From Pseudomonas sp. REP124 (GTDB lineage: Bacteria > Pseudomonadota > Gammaproteobacteria > Pseudomonadales > Pseudomonadaceae): a stretch of 38,722 nucleotides of DNA. Under the pieces are notes generated by a model. That model had not been told where the DNA came from. It made no database searches and worked only from the letters and a program-made list of their open reading frames with translations. Location of the stretch: contig NZ_JAIQWX010000051.1 in the NCBI RefSeq assembly GCF_020164475.1, forward strand, positions 1 to 38,722, written 5' to 3'. The position numbers and the translations under genes are program-made. Below, in pieces: positions 7,346 to 18,100 of this stretch (within the stretch, counting starts at the first letter, position 1; every line of letters starts with the position of its first letter).

Positions 7346-8569
7346 TCAGTTGTTTGCTCGCGATAACACCGCGTTCAACAACACATCCGTCCCCTGCCGC
7401 ACATCCTCCGGCAACACATCCTCAGCCTCGTTATGACTCAACCCACCCACACACGGAATGAACACCATCGCCGTCGGGCAGTAGCGCGCCAGGTGAATCG
7501 CATCATGCCCCGCGCCGCTGACGATCGATTGCTGAGCGTAGCCCAGGCCATCCACCGCCTGCTGTACCGCCGCCACGCATTCGGCGTCGAACGGCGTGGC
7601 CGGGCTGATCCAGTGCGGGGTGATTGTCAGTTTCAGATCGCGACCGTCAGCTATGGCCTGCAGCCGTGCGCGCACCTGTTGCTCCATGGCCTCGATGGCG
7701 TCATCACGGTGATGCCGTAAATCGACGGTGAAGTTCACCAACCCGGGAATGGTGTTGCGCGAGGACTTGTTGATGCTCAACTCGCCCACGGTGGTCAGGC
7801 CTTCGGGGGCGAAATCGGTGGCCAGGCCTTCGATGGCCTGAATCATCCGCGCCACGCCGTAGAGGGCATCCTTGCGCAGTGGCATGGGCGTGGTGCCGGC
7901 GTGGGCAGCCATGCCTTCGACGCGCACGTCCAGCCAGCGAATCGCCTGGCCGCCGCTGACCACGCCGATGCTCTTGGCGTTGTCCTCCAGAATCGGCCCC
8001 TGCTCGATATGCGCCTCGAAGTACGCGTCCACCTCACCACCCAGCGGACGTTCACCTTCATAACCGCAACGCTGCAAGGCCTCGGCGACGCTGATGCCGT
8101 CGGCATCGCGCACCGCCAGCGCGGCGTCCAGATCCATGATTCCGGTGAAAACCGCCGAGCCGAACATCGCCGGGGTGAAGCGTGCGCCTTCCTCGTTGGT
8201 CCACACCGCCACTTCCAGCGGCTTGCGGGTCTGGATGCCCAGATCGTTGAGGCAACGCACCACTTCAAGACCGGCCAGCACGCCGTAAACGCCATCGAAG
8301 CGCCCGCCTTCGGGCTGGGTGTCGAGGTGGCTGCCCATCATCACCGGCGCGGCATCCGGGTCGGTGCCTTCGCGACGAGCGAACAGGTTGCCGATCGCAT
8401 CCACGCTCAGGGTCATGCCGGCTTCGCGGCACCAGTGGGCAAACAATTCGCGACCGGCTTTGTCCTCGTCGCTCAGAGCCAGACGGCAGCTGCCGCCACG
8501 GGCGGTGGCACCGATTTCCGCCATCGCCATCAGACTCGCCCACAGGCGTTCGCCATTAATTTTCAACAT
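7346..8569 (-). CDS. M20-family Zn-dependent amidohydrolase (N-carbamoyl-L-amino-acid hydrolase / allantoate amidohydrolase type)
   Basis: A 407-aa enzyme of the hydantoinase/carbamoylase branch of M20. Metal-binding elements are MGSHLDT (His about 81), GGRFDG (Asp about 92), TNEEG (Glu about 126-127), the His of FEAHIEQGP and a late SHNEAED histidine. These enzymes hydrolyse the ureido group of N-carbamoyl amino acids, beta-ureidopropionate or allantoate. ATG at 8569 was chosen because a GGAG lies six bases upstream; an in-frame ATG 27 bases earlier has no such site. The gene starts 23 bases after the MHS transporter gene on the same strand, so the transporter probably imports its substrate. 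The exact substrate is not determined. Confidence 0.85.
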   Translation of the reverse strand: MLKINGERLWASLMAMAEIGATARGGSCRLALSDEDKAGRELFAHWCREAGMTLSVDAIGNLFARREGTDPDAAPVMMGSHLDTQPEGGRFDGVYGVLAGLEVVRCLNDLGIQTRKPLEVAVWTNEEGARFTPAMFGSAVFTGIMDLDAALAVRDADGISVAEALQRCGYEGERPLGGEVDAYFEAHIEQGPILEDNAKSIGVVSGGQAIRWLDVRVEGMAAHAGTTPMPLRKDALYGVARMIQAIEGLATDFAPEGLTTVGELSINKSSRNTIPGLVNFTVDLRHHRDDAIEAMEQQVRARLQAIADGRDLKLTITPHWISPATPFDAECVAAVQQAVDGLGYAQQSIVSGAGHDAIHLARYCPTAMVFIPCVGGLSHNEAEDVLPEDVRQGTDVLLNAVLSRANN

Positions 8570-8592
8570 GGGTTTCTCCAGAAAACGGTTGA

Positions 8593-9903
8593 TCAAGCGT
8601 TGGCCATTTCCATGCGTTCAGCACTGGCATGGCGACGGGCAAGGGACAGGACACAAATCAGCGAAGTCGCGGCGATCAGGCTGTAGAACACCGCCATCGG
8701 CCACCACTGGCCGGCGAACTTGTGCGCCAGCATCGTGCCGATCAGCGGCGTCAGGCCACCGGCCACCGCGCCGCAAATCTGATAGGCCAGGGAGATCGCG
8801 GTGTAGCGCACCCGGGTTTCGAACATGCCGCTCACATAGCCGGCGATCACCGCATAGAAGGACGCCATGCACACCACCGCCAAAGCGATGCCGAGGATGA
8901 TCAGCGGCGCCTGGGCCGAGCTCACCAGCACGAACATCGGGTACGGCGAGGCCATGGCCAACAGCGACACCAGGCACAGGAAGCGGGTCGCACCGATTTT
9001 CTCGGCAATCCACGCCGCCAGCGGCTGGATGCAGAACTGAATTATCGCGACGAAGAACAGACACTCAAGGATCAGCGAACGCGGCAGCGCCAGTTGCTGG
9101 GTGGTGTAGGCAATCATGAAGGTGTTGGTGAAATACACCCCGGCGATACCCAGAGTATTGGCACCGATGCAAAGCAGCAGCGGACGCCACGCGATGCGCA
9201 GCACTTCCATGACCGGCGCCTGCTCCTTGCGGGTGTTCTTGATCGCCTGCTCGCGGCTGGCGAGGAATTCCGGCGACTCATTGACTCCCAGGCGAATCGC
9301 CAGGCCCACCAGCAGCAACAGCGAACTGGCGAGGAACGGCAGGCGCCAGCCCCAGCTCATCAGGTCCTCTTCCGGCAACCGGGTGACGGCGCTGAACGCC
9401 AGCAGCGACAGGATCAAACCCGCCGGGCTGCCCAGTTGCGCGAACGAGGCGAAGAAATTGCGTCGACCTTTCGGCGCATGCTCACCGGCCATCAACACCG
9501 CCCCGCCCCACTCTCCACCCACGGCGATGCCCTGGACGACGCGCAGCAGGATCAGCAGCACCGGCGCGGTGGCGCCGATCTGCGCGTAAGTCGGCAGCAA
9601 GCCGATGCACACGGTGACCACGCCCATCATCAACAGCGTGATGATCAACGACTTCTTGCGCCCGATACGGTCGCCGATATGCCCAAAGACAATCCCGCCC
9701 AACGGCCGTGCAAAAAAACCCACGGCAAAGGTGCCGAACGCGGCCATGGTGCTGAATAACGGGTCGTCTGAAGGAAAGAACAGCGCACCGAACACCAGCG
9801 CGGCGGCGGTGGCGTAAATGTAAAAGTCGTACCACTCGATCATCGTGCCGATGAAGGCAGCGGCTGCCGCACGGCGCGGCTGGGACGAAGCTTGAGGCTT
9901 CAT
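8593..9903 (-). CDS. MHS-family MFS transporter (metabolite:H+ symporter)
   Basis: 436 aa with about 12 membrane segments. Family marks are the N-terminal IGTMIEWYDFYIY, the loop GHIGDRIGRKKSL and GGEWGGAVLM, as in the proline/betaine-, shikimate- and ketoglutarate-permease group. ATG at 9903 has AAAGGAG eight bases upstream. It is in an operon with the M20 hydrolase 23 bases downstream, suggesting uptake of a ureido or carbamoylated compound. It is closely similar over its whole length to the transporter at 33193-34494 and shares a 15-bp upstream element with it. The substrate cannot be named from the sequence. Confidence 0.88.
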   Translation of the reverse strand: MKPQASSQPRRAAAAAFIGTMIEWYDFYIYATAAALVFGALFFPSDDPLFSTMAAFGTFAVGFFARPLGGIVFGHIGDRIGRKKSLIITLLMMGVVTVCIGLLPTYAQIGATAPVLLILLRVVQGIAVGGEWGGAVLMAGEHAPKGRRNFFASFAQLGSPAGLILSLLAFSAVTRLPEEDLMSWGWRLPFLASSLLLLVGLAIRLGVNESPEFLASREQAIKNTRKEQAPVMEVLRIAWRPLLLCIGANTLGIAGVYFTNTFMIAYTTQQLALPRSLILECLFFVAIIQFCIQPLAAWIAEKIGATRFLCLVSLLAMASPYPMFVLVSSAQAPLIILGIALAVVCMASFYAVIAGYVSGMFETRVRYTAISLAYQICGAVAGGLTPLIGTMLAHKFAGQWWPMAVFYSLIAATSLICVLSLARRHASAERMEMANA

Positions 9904-10002
9904 GGGTCGGGCTCCTTTGGTTATTTTTCTGGCAGGAGAGAAACGGCGAATCAGGGCGCTCTGGCGGCGCGGTGTGGGGAGGATTTTTTGTTCCGGGGGG
10001 AT

Positions 10003-10017
10003 GATTAGTCAATTTTC
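10003..10017 (-). promoter_or_regulatory. Shared 15-bp element upstream of the MHS transporter (copy A)
   Basis: GATTAGTCAATTTTC is identical to 34590-34604, upstream of the paralogous transporter. Read on the minus strand it contains TTGACT, a good -35, but the -10 at 17-18 bases is poor (AAAAAT). It lies 100 bases upstream of the transporter start. It may be an operator for one of the two LysR paralogs in the window. Confidence 0.5.
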
Positions 10018-10143
10018 TATTTATTATGCAAAGTATTAAGCAGATTTATAATTAACAACTGCCAGCGCCTACGCAGAGGTCTCAGGATTTTCTTTCCTCA
10101 AAGCACAAGACTGGGCTTAAATCGTCATCAATTATTAAAGCCT

Positions 10144-10171
10144 AAAAATCTATACTCAAAACCAGATTTTT
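10144..10171. repeat. AT-rich inverted repeat upstream of hipBA
   Basis: AAAAATCT (10144-10151) and AGATTTTT (10164-10171) are exact inverted arms separated by 12 bases. It lies about 130 bases before the hipB start and could be an operator or a weak bidirectional terminator. No HipB-type TATCC-N8-GGATA operator was seen. Confidence 0.4.
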
Positions 10172-10299
10172 CTGCTTAATGACTAGTTTTCTATACATTT
10201 AACCCTTACTTGCTTTCTCCCACTAAAATCATCGATAGCGTCTAACTTTAAATACAAAGAAACGTAATAAATCACCCTTAGCCAAGGAATCTAGACACT

Positions 10300-10686
10300 A
10301 TGCGCCTCCAAGCCATGACTGACGATGCCATTGCCAGCACCATTGGCGCGCTGCTTCAGGAGCTGCGCCTCAAAAAAAATCTGAGCCAGGAACAGGTGGC
10401 TGAAGAAGCCGGGATCAGCCGCCAAACCCTGATCAACATCCTGCATGGGAAAGGCACCCTGGTGAATCTGGTCGCCGTTCTGCGCGCCATTGGAGAGTTA
10501 GAGCGAGTGAACTCGCTTGTCCAACCCGTTCGGCCAAGCCCATTGCAGGTGATCAAGATGGCAGGATCGCAACGCATGCGCGCCACCGGCACCCGCACTG
10601 CCCGCACGTCGGACAAGGGCTCGGACGAGAGCACGGCAGTTTCGTCACCCAAGGGAAAAACGCGTAAGAAGGAGGTTCATTGGTGA
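10300..10686 (+). CDS. hipB: HipB-type antitoxin, XRE-family DNA-binding protein
   Basis: 128 aa with a Cro/C1-type helix-turn-helix at about residues 15-66 (LRLKKNLSQEQVAEEAGISRQT... core), followed by a basic, probably disordered tail rich in Arg, Lys, Thr and Ser. The length and position directly before a HipA kinase gene fit the antitoxin and autorepressor role: it binds the promoter and neutralises HipA. ATG at 10300 is preceded by AAGGA about 11 bases upstream; a second in-frame ATG at 10315 is possible. The last codons overlap the hipA start. An unusual point is the long basic C-terminal extension beyond the usual HipB size. Confidence 0.8.
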   Translation: MRLQAMTDDAIASTIGALLQELRLKKNLSQEQVAEEAGISRQTLINILHGKGTLVNLVAVLRAIGELERVNSLVQPVRPSPLQVIKMAGSQRMRATGTRTARTSDKGSDESTAVSSPKGKTRKKEVHW

Positions 10687-11993
10687 TCACTGCGAAGGTG
10701 TATCTGTACGAAATGTTTGTGGGTGGTCTGCTTTGGGACGAGAACACTCAACTGGGCCTGTTCGAGTACGACCCCGAGTTCGTCAGGACGGGTATCGAAA
10801 TCTCCCCCATCCATATGCCGCTGGCGGCGAATCAAACCTACGCCTTTCCAAGCCTGAATCGGGACACCTACAAAGGGCTTCCGGCCATTCTCGCGGACTC
10901 CTTGCCGGACGATTTCGGTAACGCACTGATCGACGCCTGGCTGGCTAAAGAAGGTCGAGACAAATCGACTTTCACCCCGGTCGAACGCGTGTTGTATCAG
11001 GGCGCACGTGCAATGGGTGGGTTGGAGTACCAGCCAGCCCTGGATGGCGCGGCCAAAGCCAGTGAGCGCTTTCAGATCGATGCGCTGGTCGAGCTCGCCA
11101 GTGAAGTGCTTTCTCAACGGGAAAGCCTGGCTGAGCGCCTCGCAAAGCATGACCCCGATGTCGATGATGACGCGCTTCAACGCTTGATCCAGGTTGGCAC
11201 CAGTGCCGGCGGAGCCCGGGCAAAGGCGGTCATCACAATGAACGCTGCCGGCGAGATCCGCTCCGGGCAGGTCAAGGCGCCGAAGGGTTTTACCTACTGG
11301 CTTCTGAAGTTTGATGTCGCCAAAAACACTGACGTCCTCGCCGACTCCCAAGGCTATGGCCGCATTGAATACGCCTATTCGCTCATGGCCAAAGAAGCCG
11401 GCATCACCATGAACCCGTGTGAACTGCTGCAGGAAGGTGGCCGTGCACACTTCCTGACCAAGCGCTTTGACCGCACTGACGACGGCGACAAAATCCACAT
11501 GGCCACCCTCTGTGCTCTCGACCACGCCGACTACAAGCAGCCTGGCGGCTATTCGTACGAGCAAGCCTTTGGGGTAATGAGAGAGCTCGGGTTATCACGC
11601 AAGGAAGCTGTCGAGTTCTATCGTCGGATGGTGTTCAACCTGGTTGCCCGAAACCAGGACGATCACACAAAGAACACCAGCTTCCTGATGGACCAGGAAG
11701 GCACATGGTCACTCTCCCCCGCCTACGATATTTCATGGTCGTACCTGCCCGGCAATTTCTGGGTAGAGACGCACCAGATGACCGTGAATGGAAAGCGCGA
11801 CAAATTTGAACTTGCAGACCTGGAAGCCGTGGCCAGGCAAGTCCGGGGCATCGATGCGCACGCCATCATCAAAGAGGTCTGCACTGCGGTGAAGCGCTGG
11901 CGGCCAATCGCTGAGGCAGCAGGTGTTGCACCGAGGATGATCAACGAGATCGAAGCGACACACCGCATGTACCTTGGCCAGACGTTGGTCTAG
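10683..11993 (+). CDS. hipA: HipA-type serine/threonine kinase toxin
   Basis: 436 aa, the usual size for HipA. The N-terminal subdomain (about 1-110) is followed by the glycine-rich GTSAGGARAK loop (about 172-181), where HipA proteins carry the autophosphorylated serine, then the catalytic NQDDHTKN motif (about 324-331) and a Mg-binding Asp in SPAYD (about 349). All kinase motifs look intact. GTG at 10683 overlaps the antitoxin stop as GTGA and has AGGAGG seven bases upstream, so it is preferred over TTG at 10680. In known systems HipA phosphorylates targets such as glutamyl-tRNA synthetase and causes growth arrest. The target here is unknown. Confidence 0.87.
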   Translation: MITAKVYLYEMFVGGLLWDENTQLGLFEYDPEFVRTGIEISPIHMPLAANQTYAFPSLNRDTYKGLPAILADSLPDDFGNALIDAWLAKEGRDKSTFTPVERVLYQGARAMGGLEYQPALDGAAKASERFQIDALVELASEVLSQRESLAERLAKHDPDVDDDALQRLIQVGTSAGGARAKAVITMNAAGEIRSGQVKAPKGFTYWLLKFDVAKNTDVLADSQGYGRIEYAYSLMAKEAGITMNPCELLQEGGRAHFLTKRFDRTDDGDKIHMATLCALDHADYKQPGGYSYEQAFGVMRELGLSRKEAVEFYRRMVFNLVARNQDDHTKNTSFLMDQEGTWSLSPAYDISWSYLPGNFWVETHQMTVNGKRDKFELADLEAVARQVRGIDAHAIIKEVCTAVKRWRPIAEAAGVAPRMINEIEATHRMYLGQTLV

Positions 11994-12030
11994 AGAACGC
12001 TGCTACTTCGCACAGACATCAAGTCCCAAT

Positions 12031-12066
12031 AAAAAAGGGAGAGCATCCAATGCCCTCCCTTCTTCT
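12031..12066. terminator. Bidirectional intrinsic terminator between hipA and the giant RTX gene
   Basis: Stem AAGGGAG (12035-12041) pairs with CTCCCTT (12055-12061), extended inside by GCAT/ATGC. An A-run (12031-12036) precedes it and a T-rich stretch follows, so it can stop transcripts from both converging genes. Confidence 0.8.
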
Positions 12067-12101
12067 TTCATCTACCTGCCCTAACAGGACCGATCAACCC
12101 C

Positions 12102-15100
12102 TCACGTTGCCAGAATGAAGTCCGTTGCATTCACGGTCGTCGCATCACCCACGCCCACCAGTCGAATGGTGTCCGTTGCTCCCGCGAAGCTGAGCAGCGT
12201 ATCGGCACCGACATCGGTGACGGTGACGTTGGCGGCAAAGGTTGCCGCGGTGATGTTCAGGCCCGTGATGTCGAGCCGGTCCTGGCCGCCTGCCGGGTTG
12301 GCGTCGAAGCCGATGATCTGATCGGTTCCGAAGCCTGCGGAGAACCTGAAGATGTCGTTGCCGGTACTGGCAACCATCGTGTCGTTCCCCGCACCACCAG
12401 TGACTGTATCGTTGCCGGCTCCGCCGTCGATGAAGTCATTGCCGATGCCACCCAGCAAGGTATCGTCGCCGACACCGCCGAGCACGGTGTCGTTGCCGGC
12501 ACCACCGTCGAGGGTGTCGTTGCCGTTACCGCCGTCCAGGTTGTCGTTGCCCAGCCCACCCAGCAGCGAGTCGTTGCCTGCGCCACCGTTCAAGGCGTCG
12601 TCGCCGTCACCGCCGTCGAGGGTGTCGTCACCCGCGCCGCCGTTGAGGACATCGATGCCGAGACCGCCCAACAGCTGGTCGTTGCCGCCGTCGCCGTTGA
12701 GGGTGTCGCTGCCACCGTTGCCGGTGAGGATGTCGTCGCCACCACCGCCGTTGAGGGTGTCATTGCCCGCTCCGGAGGTAATGGCGTTGTTCGAGCCGTT
12801 GCCTGTACCGACGAAGTTGCCGGCGCCGGTGTAGAGCAGGTTCTCGACGTTGTTGTTCAACGAGTAGTTGCCCAGCGCCGTCTGCACGGTATCCACACCG
12901 CCACCCGTCGCTTCGACCACCACGTCGCCGTTGTTATCGACGACGTAGGTATCGTTGCCGGCCAGGCCCACCATCCTGTCGGCCCCCACACCGCCGTTGA
13001 GCAGGTCATTGCCGACCCCGCCGGTGATGGTGTTGGCCAGAGCGTTACCGGTGCCGGTGAAATTGCCGGTGCCGGTGTAGGTCAGGTTCTCGACGTTGGC
13101 ACCGAGCAGGTAGCTCGTCAGAGTGGTTTGCACCAGATCGGTACCGTTATTGGCGGCTTCGTTGACGATGTCGCCGACGTTGTCGACCACGTAGGTGTCG
13201 TTGCCGTCACCACCGTTCATCACATCCGCACCCAGACCACCATTGAGAGTGTCGGCGCCATCCTCACCATTGAGGGTGTCGTTGTCGTCTCCCCCGTTGA
13301 GGATGTCGGCGCCGTTACCACCAAACAGCTGGTCGTTACCGCCCAGGCCATTGAGCGTATCCGCACCGCCAAGTCCAAGTATCACGTCCGCGCCTGCACC
13401 GCCGGTGAGGACGTTCGCCGCGTTGGTGCCGGTCAGCACCACGCCGGTTGGTATCACCACCGCCGCAGTAGCCGCAGAGGTCAGCGTTTCCAGCGTGCCG
13501 AAGCCGTCGGTGTAGCGCACGATCACCCGCAGTTGCAGGTTGCCCTGCGCCGTACCGGGGGTGAAGGTCGCAGCAGTTGCCCCGGCGATGTTGGTGAAGG
13601 ACGTGCCAGTACCCTGTTGCCATTGATAGCTGAAAGTACCCAGCCCATCGACATCGGCAATGCCTGTGGTCACCGCAGTAAGCACTTGGCCTTGATCCGG
13701 CGTGGTGTCACTGATCAGCGGCAGACCTGTCGGTGCATCGTTGACGTTGGCCACAGGATCGGTCGCATCGGACGGCACAGTCTCGTGCACACCGAAGTTG
13801 TCCACGTAGCTGACCACCACCCGCACCTGGTTCCCGACCTGAGCCTGGCCGAGGGTGAGCGTGGTACCGGTGGCGCCGGGGATGTTGACGAAGGTCACGC
13901 CGTTGGTCATCTGCCACTGGAAGGTGAACTGAGGATTGCTCAGGCCATCCACGTCGACGATGGTTGCCGGATTGACGGTCAACACCTGGTTCTGCGTCGC
14001 GACACCGGTGACGACCGGTGGTGCCGATGCTGCGCTGTTAGCCGTGGAATCGACGATCTCCAGCGTGCCCTTGGCATCCTGATACACCGCGCGGACGCGG
14101 ATGTTCAGGCCCGCTTCATCATCCGTCACGCGGAAGGTGGTGCCGGTCGCCCGCGATGCTTCGCCGGCGGCGACAACGGTGATGTCCTCGTAAACGCCTG
14201 ACCCGGCAATGGCTTCAACCTGCCAGTAGTAGGCCACGGGACCGGTCACTGCACCGGTCGCATTGGTCGCCGAGACGTTGTCCAGATCGCGGACCTGCAG
14301 ATTGCTGACTCGCAACAGCTGGCCCGAAACCGGCGTATCGTCACGCACCCCGGTGGCATCGTCGAGAATTGCCAGGTGACCCGATGGGCCCGCGTTGGCA
14401 GCCGTACCGACGCCAGAGGCCACCGCACGGTCGGAGAACTGCAACCGTTCGATGCCGGTCAGACGATCCTCGCCGTCACGCCCGACGACCGTGTCGGTGA
14501 CGATGACCGTGTTGCCCTCGATCCGAACGTTGTACTCATCGGCAAGACCGGAGTACACCGCCGTGTCGTAGCGATCATTGCCGTTCAGGATCTCCCGCAC
14601 GATCACCAGCTGACCAGGGTTGTAGGTACCGTTGAGCATCAGCGGCACCATCGGCTCCATGCTGTTGAACGAGGCGATCTCGGGACCTGTGCCATCGATG
14701 TTCGCACGCACGCTGATGCGTACGTTCAGCCACTTGTCACCGTCGATGATGTCGTCACCGCCGCGACCTTCGATCAGGTCGCTGCCGCTGCCACCGAGGA
14801 TGATGTTGCCGCCATCGAAGAACGTCGCGCCGGCTGGCAGCAGGCTCGACAGCCCATTGATCAGGCTGATGTTGGTCAACACACTGCCGTTCGCGCCGGC
14901 ACCCGGCAGCGTTGTCGAGTCCTCGTTGTCGCCGCGCAGGAAGTCACCGTGGGACGAGCCCGACAGACCTTCCATGATGTCGAACCGAACCAGCGCCGAG
15001 GCTCCCGATCCCGGCACCTTCGGTACATCGAAGAAGCGATCGGTGAAATCGATGCTCACGCCCTGGGCCAGGTCCTTGAAGGTTGCCCAGTCATAGCCCG

Positions 15101-18100
15101 AGCCGCCAATGTAGCGGTCGCCGAAGCCCAGGCTGCCGACCATGATGTCGTCGCCGCCTTCACCGTTGAACTTGTCGTTCTCGTTGCCGCCGATGAAGAC
15201 ATCGTTGCCGATGATCGGGTCGTTGCCCAACGGATCGAAGTTGTCGCCAGGCGCACCGTCGGAGGTGCCCTTCTCGATCCAGTCGTCGCCTTCGTTACCC
15301 ATGTCCTGTTCGTTGGCCTTGCTGCCCAGGATGAAGTCGTTGCCCTGGCCGCCGATCGCTTCGGAGGCGTCTTCACCGGTGACGATGAAGTCGTTGCCGA
15401 AACCGCCAATGATCAGGTTGACGCCGTTACCACCGTGGAGCACGTCGTTGCCGTCGCCGCCCTGGATGTTATCGTCGCCGCCCGCGTCGGTGATGATGTC
15501 GTCGCCGGCACCGCCACGCAGCTGGTCGTTGCCGTCGCCACCCTCGATCCGATCGTTGCCGCCATCGCCCCAGACCGTGTCGTCGCCTTCACCGGCGATG
15601 AGGATGTCGGCATTGTTGGTACCACCCAGCACGATGTGCTGATCGCCGGTGTAGCGGATGTAGTTGGTATCCGGTCCAGCCGTCAGTGGATTATCGCGGA
15701 ACACAACCTGCTGGTTGTTTTCGCTGAGCGGGTCGGCGTTGGCCAGGCCTTCGTTGAACTGCTTGCTTTGATCGACTTCCAGGTAGTACCCGGGGTCGGA
15801 GAACACCAGGCCCGGCAAGTGCGTGGCCGAGGTATTGGCCATGATCAGCTTGGCGAACGAGTTGCTTTCCAGTTCCGCGTTCATCGACAGCCCGGAGGTC
15901 CGTTCCAGGTAGTAGAAGCGGTCGCCGTCCTGGAGTTTTTCCAGCTGGTTCTCGAACACGAAGTTGAAGGTCGAGCCGAGCATGCCGCCAAACGGCGTTT
16001 TCTCTTCGGCCAGGCCGCCAATCCACATGTCGATGGCATCGACACCCGTCACTGTCACCCCATGGAGATCGTCGGCGGTGCCCAGCACTCCATCCTTGCC
16101 GGCACGCGTCACGTTGCCCCAGGTTGCACCGGTGCCGTTAAGGAAGTCCAGGCGGTCAGCTGGCGCTCCCGTACCACCGAACACCAGTGCCATGGCGGCA
16201 GCGCGCTTGGCTTCCAGGGTGGTCGCCCCGGTGATCGTGCTGTGGGTGCCATAGGCCGCGATGAAGTTGATCAGCGACTCCGGATGCTTTAGGTGTTGCA
16301 ACAGGTCGACCCAGTTGGTGTACGGCTTCATCTGGGTATCGCCGGTCTGGTTGTAGATGTCGCGGCGGAACGCGTTGAGCGAAGGAATCCCCACGTCGCG
16401 GCCACGGGCGATGTTGATCGCCGGCAGATCGAGTGGCAGGCCCAAAAGGTTGTTGCGCAACGCCTCGGTCACGAACTCGTCGATTTCGTTACCGGCCTGG
16501 CGCGTCACACCACGCACGATTGCGCTGGTCGCGTCCTCTGGCGTCACGCCACTGGCGGCATAGGCCAGCGGGTTGAGGAACGCCGCGATCAGGCCAAGTT
16601 GCTGATCGGGGTCTGTACCGTTGGGATCGCTTATCACGTTGAAATTCACGTCCAGCCGATCGACAGTCTCGGTCAGCATCGAGTGACCAAACCGGTACAC
16701 GGTATGGGCAAACTCGGCGACGATCGAAGGGTCGAGGTCGACGTCGTAGACCTGGGTCGGTGCGAAGAACAGGTCGACGTTGGGCGAGATGGTTCGCGCG
16801 AACTCCTCGAATACCAGGTGTTGGTACTGCATCTCGGTACCGAACTTGGCAGCCTGGAATAGACGTTCGCCATTCCACACCAGCGCATCGATCTGGGCCT
16901 GGTTGACCGGCATCGCAGCCACCGGATTGAGCAGCCACTCGTTGAGGAAGGCCACGTCGCCCGAATCGAGCACGGTGTCCTTGGTCTGAGCGACCAGACG
17001 GTTGTGCTCGGCGTGGAAGATCGCATGCACTGCGGTCAGGCCGATGTTTTCGTTGACCCGGCCGTCGCCGGCGATGTAGTGCGCATCCAGCAGTTCGTTG
17101 TCGTAGGTCAGATTGTTACCGCCTGGGCCCGTTGGCTGCGAGTTGCCTACAAGAACGTCGCCATCAGCCTGCAGTACCCCGCCGGTGATGACCGGCACGG
17201 CATTGTGGGCGATGTCAGCCAGGAACTGATGGCCGGTGCGCACAGCGTTGGTCAGGTCGATCGGGGCAAGCGGGTTGCCTTCGACCAGCACGTCATCGGC
17301 AGTACCACCAATGCCGTCGGCCCCCTTCATCACCACTTGAACCTTGCCGGTCGGGCCAGGGAGGAAATTACCGTAGGCATCGGTCGCAATCAAAGGCACG
17401 TTATCGACATCGGCATCGGTCAGGTTGATACCCAGTACGTCACGGGCCTGCGCCTTGACCACTTTCCAGGTGGCCATACCGCCAATCTCCGTATCGTCGC
17501 CGCCACCGAACTTGCCATCCGTTCCCAGATCACGGTTGGTGATCAACTGCCCGGTCGCGATCGGTCCATCATTGGTCAGCACATAACCACGCAGGAACAC
17601 CTGGTGCGACGGATGCGAGCTGTAAGTCTGGTTCTGGTCCACGAACGGCGAGGTGGTGTTGGTGTGCTCATGAATGTCGTCGGTCGTACCCAGAATACCG
17701 TCGGCGCCCGGCTGGTTGGTCGCGCGAGTCAGCACCATGAAGTTGGTCGGGCTGCCTGGCACGAATAGCGGATCATCCGGTTGCAACGGGATGAACACAG
17801 TGCCCGATCCGCCTTTGGTGACCAGGTCCAGACCATGATCGAAGAACTGCCCGAAGAACGTCATCCAGGCGTTGAACGGCGCGGACAAGCCGGCATCCGC
17901 TGCGGTGTTCTCGAACAGATACACATCGTGATCGTCGGCTGTTCCGAACTGACCATCCAGGCCAGGGCTGGCGACGATTCGTACGCCGTCCTTGAGTACA
18001 TCGTCGTTACCTGGAGTGTTGTTCGGTATGCCGAAGTTGAGCACACCGTCCACACCCGGGTCGTACGCCGTGGCATAAGCCGCCGGGTTGTTCGACGTCT

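Larger units (their letters stand above)
9904..10299. other. 396-bp AT-rich intergenic region between divergent genes
   Basis: The region separates the minus-strand MHS operon from the plus-strand hipBA pair. From about 10015 to 10300 it is clearly AT-rich compared with the surroundings. It holds the 15-bp element at 10003-10017 and an AT-rich inverted repeat at 10144-10171. No ORF, tRNA or attachment site was recognised. Confidence 0.7.

Noticed and set aside
12340..13430. Repeat array considered as CRISPR or satellite DNA
   Set aside because: The repeats are in frame and encode calcium-binding RTX nonapeptides; there are no unique spacers.
14376..16292. 638-codon plus-strand open frame opposite the giant RTX gene
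   Set aside because: It arises from the repetitive GC-rich codons of the RTX and peroxidase coding strand; no recognisable domain or ribosome site.
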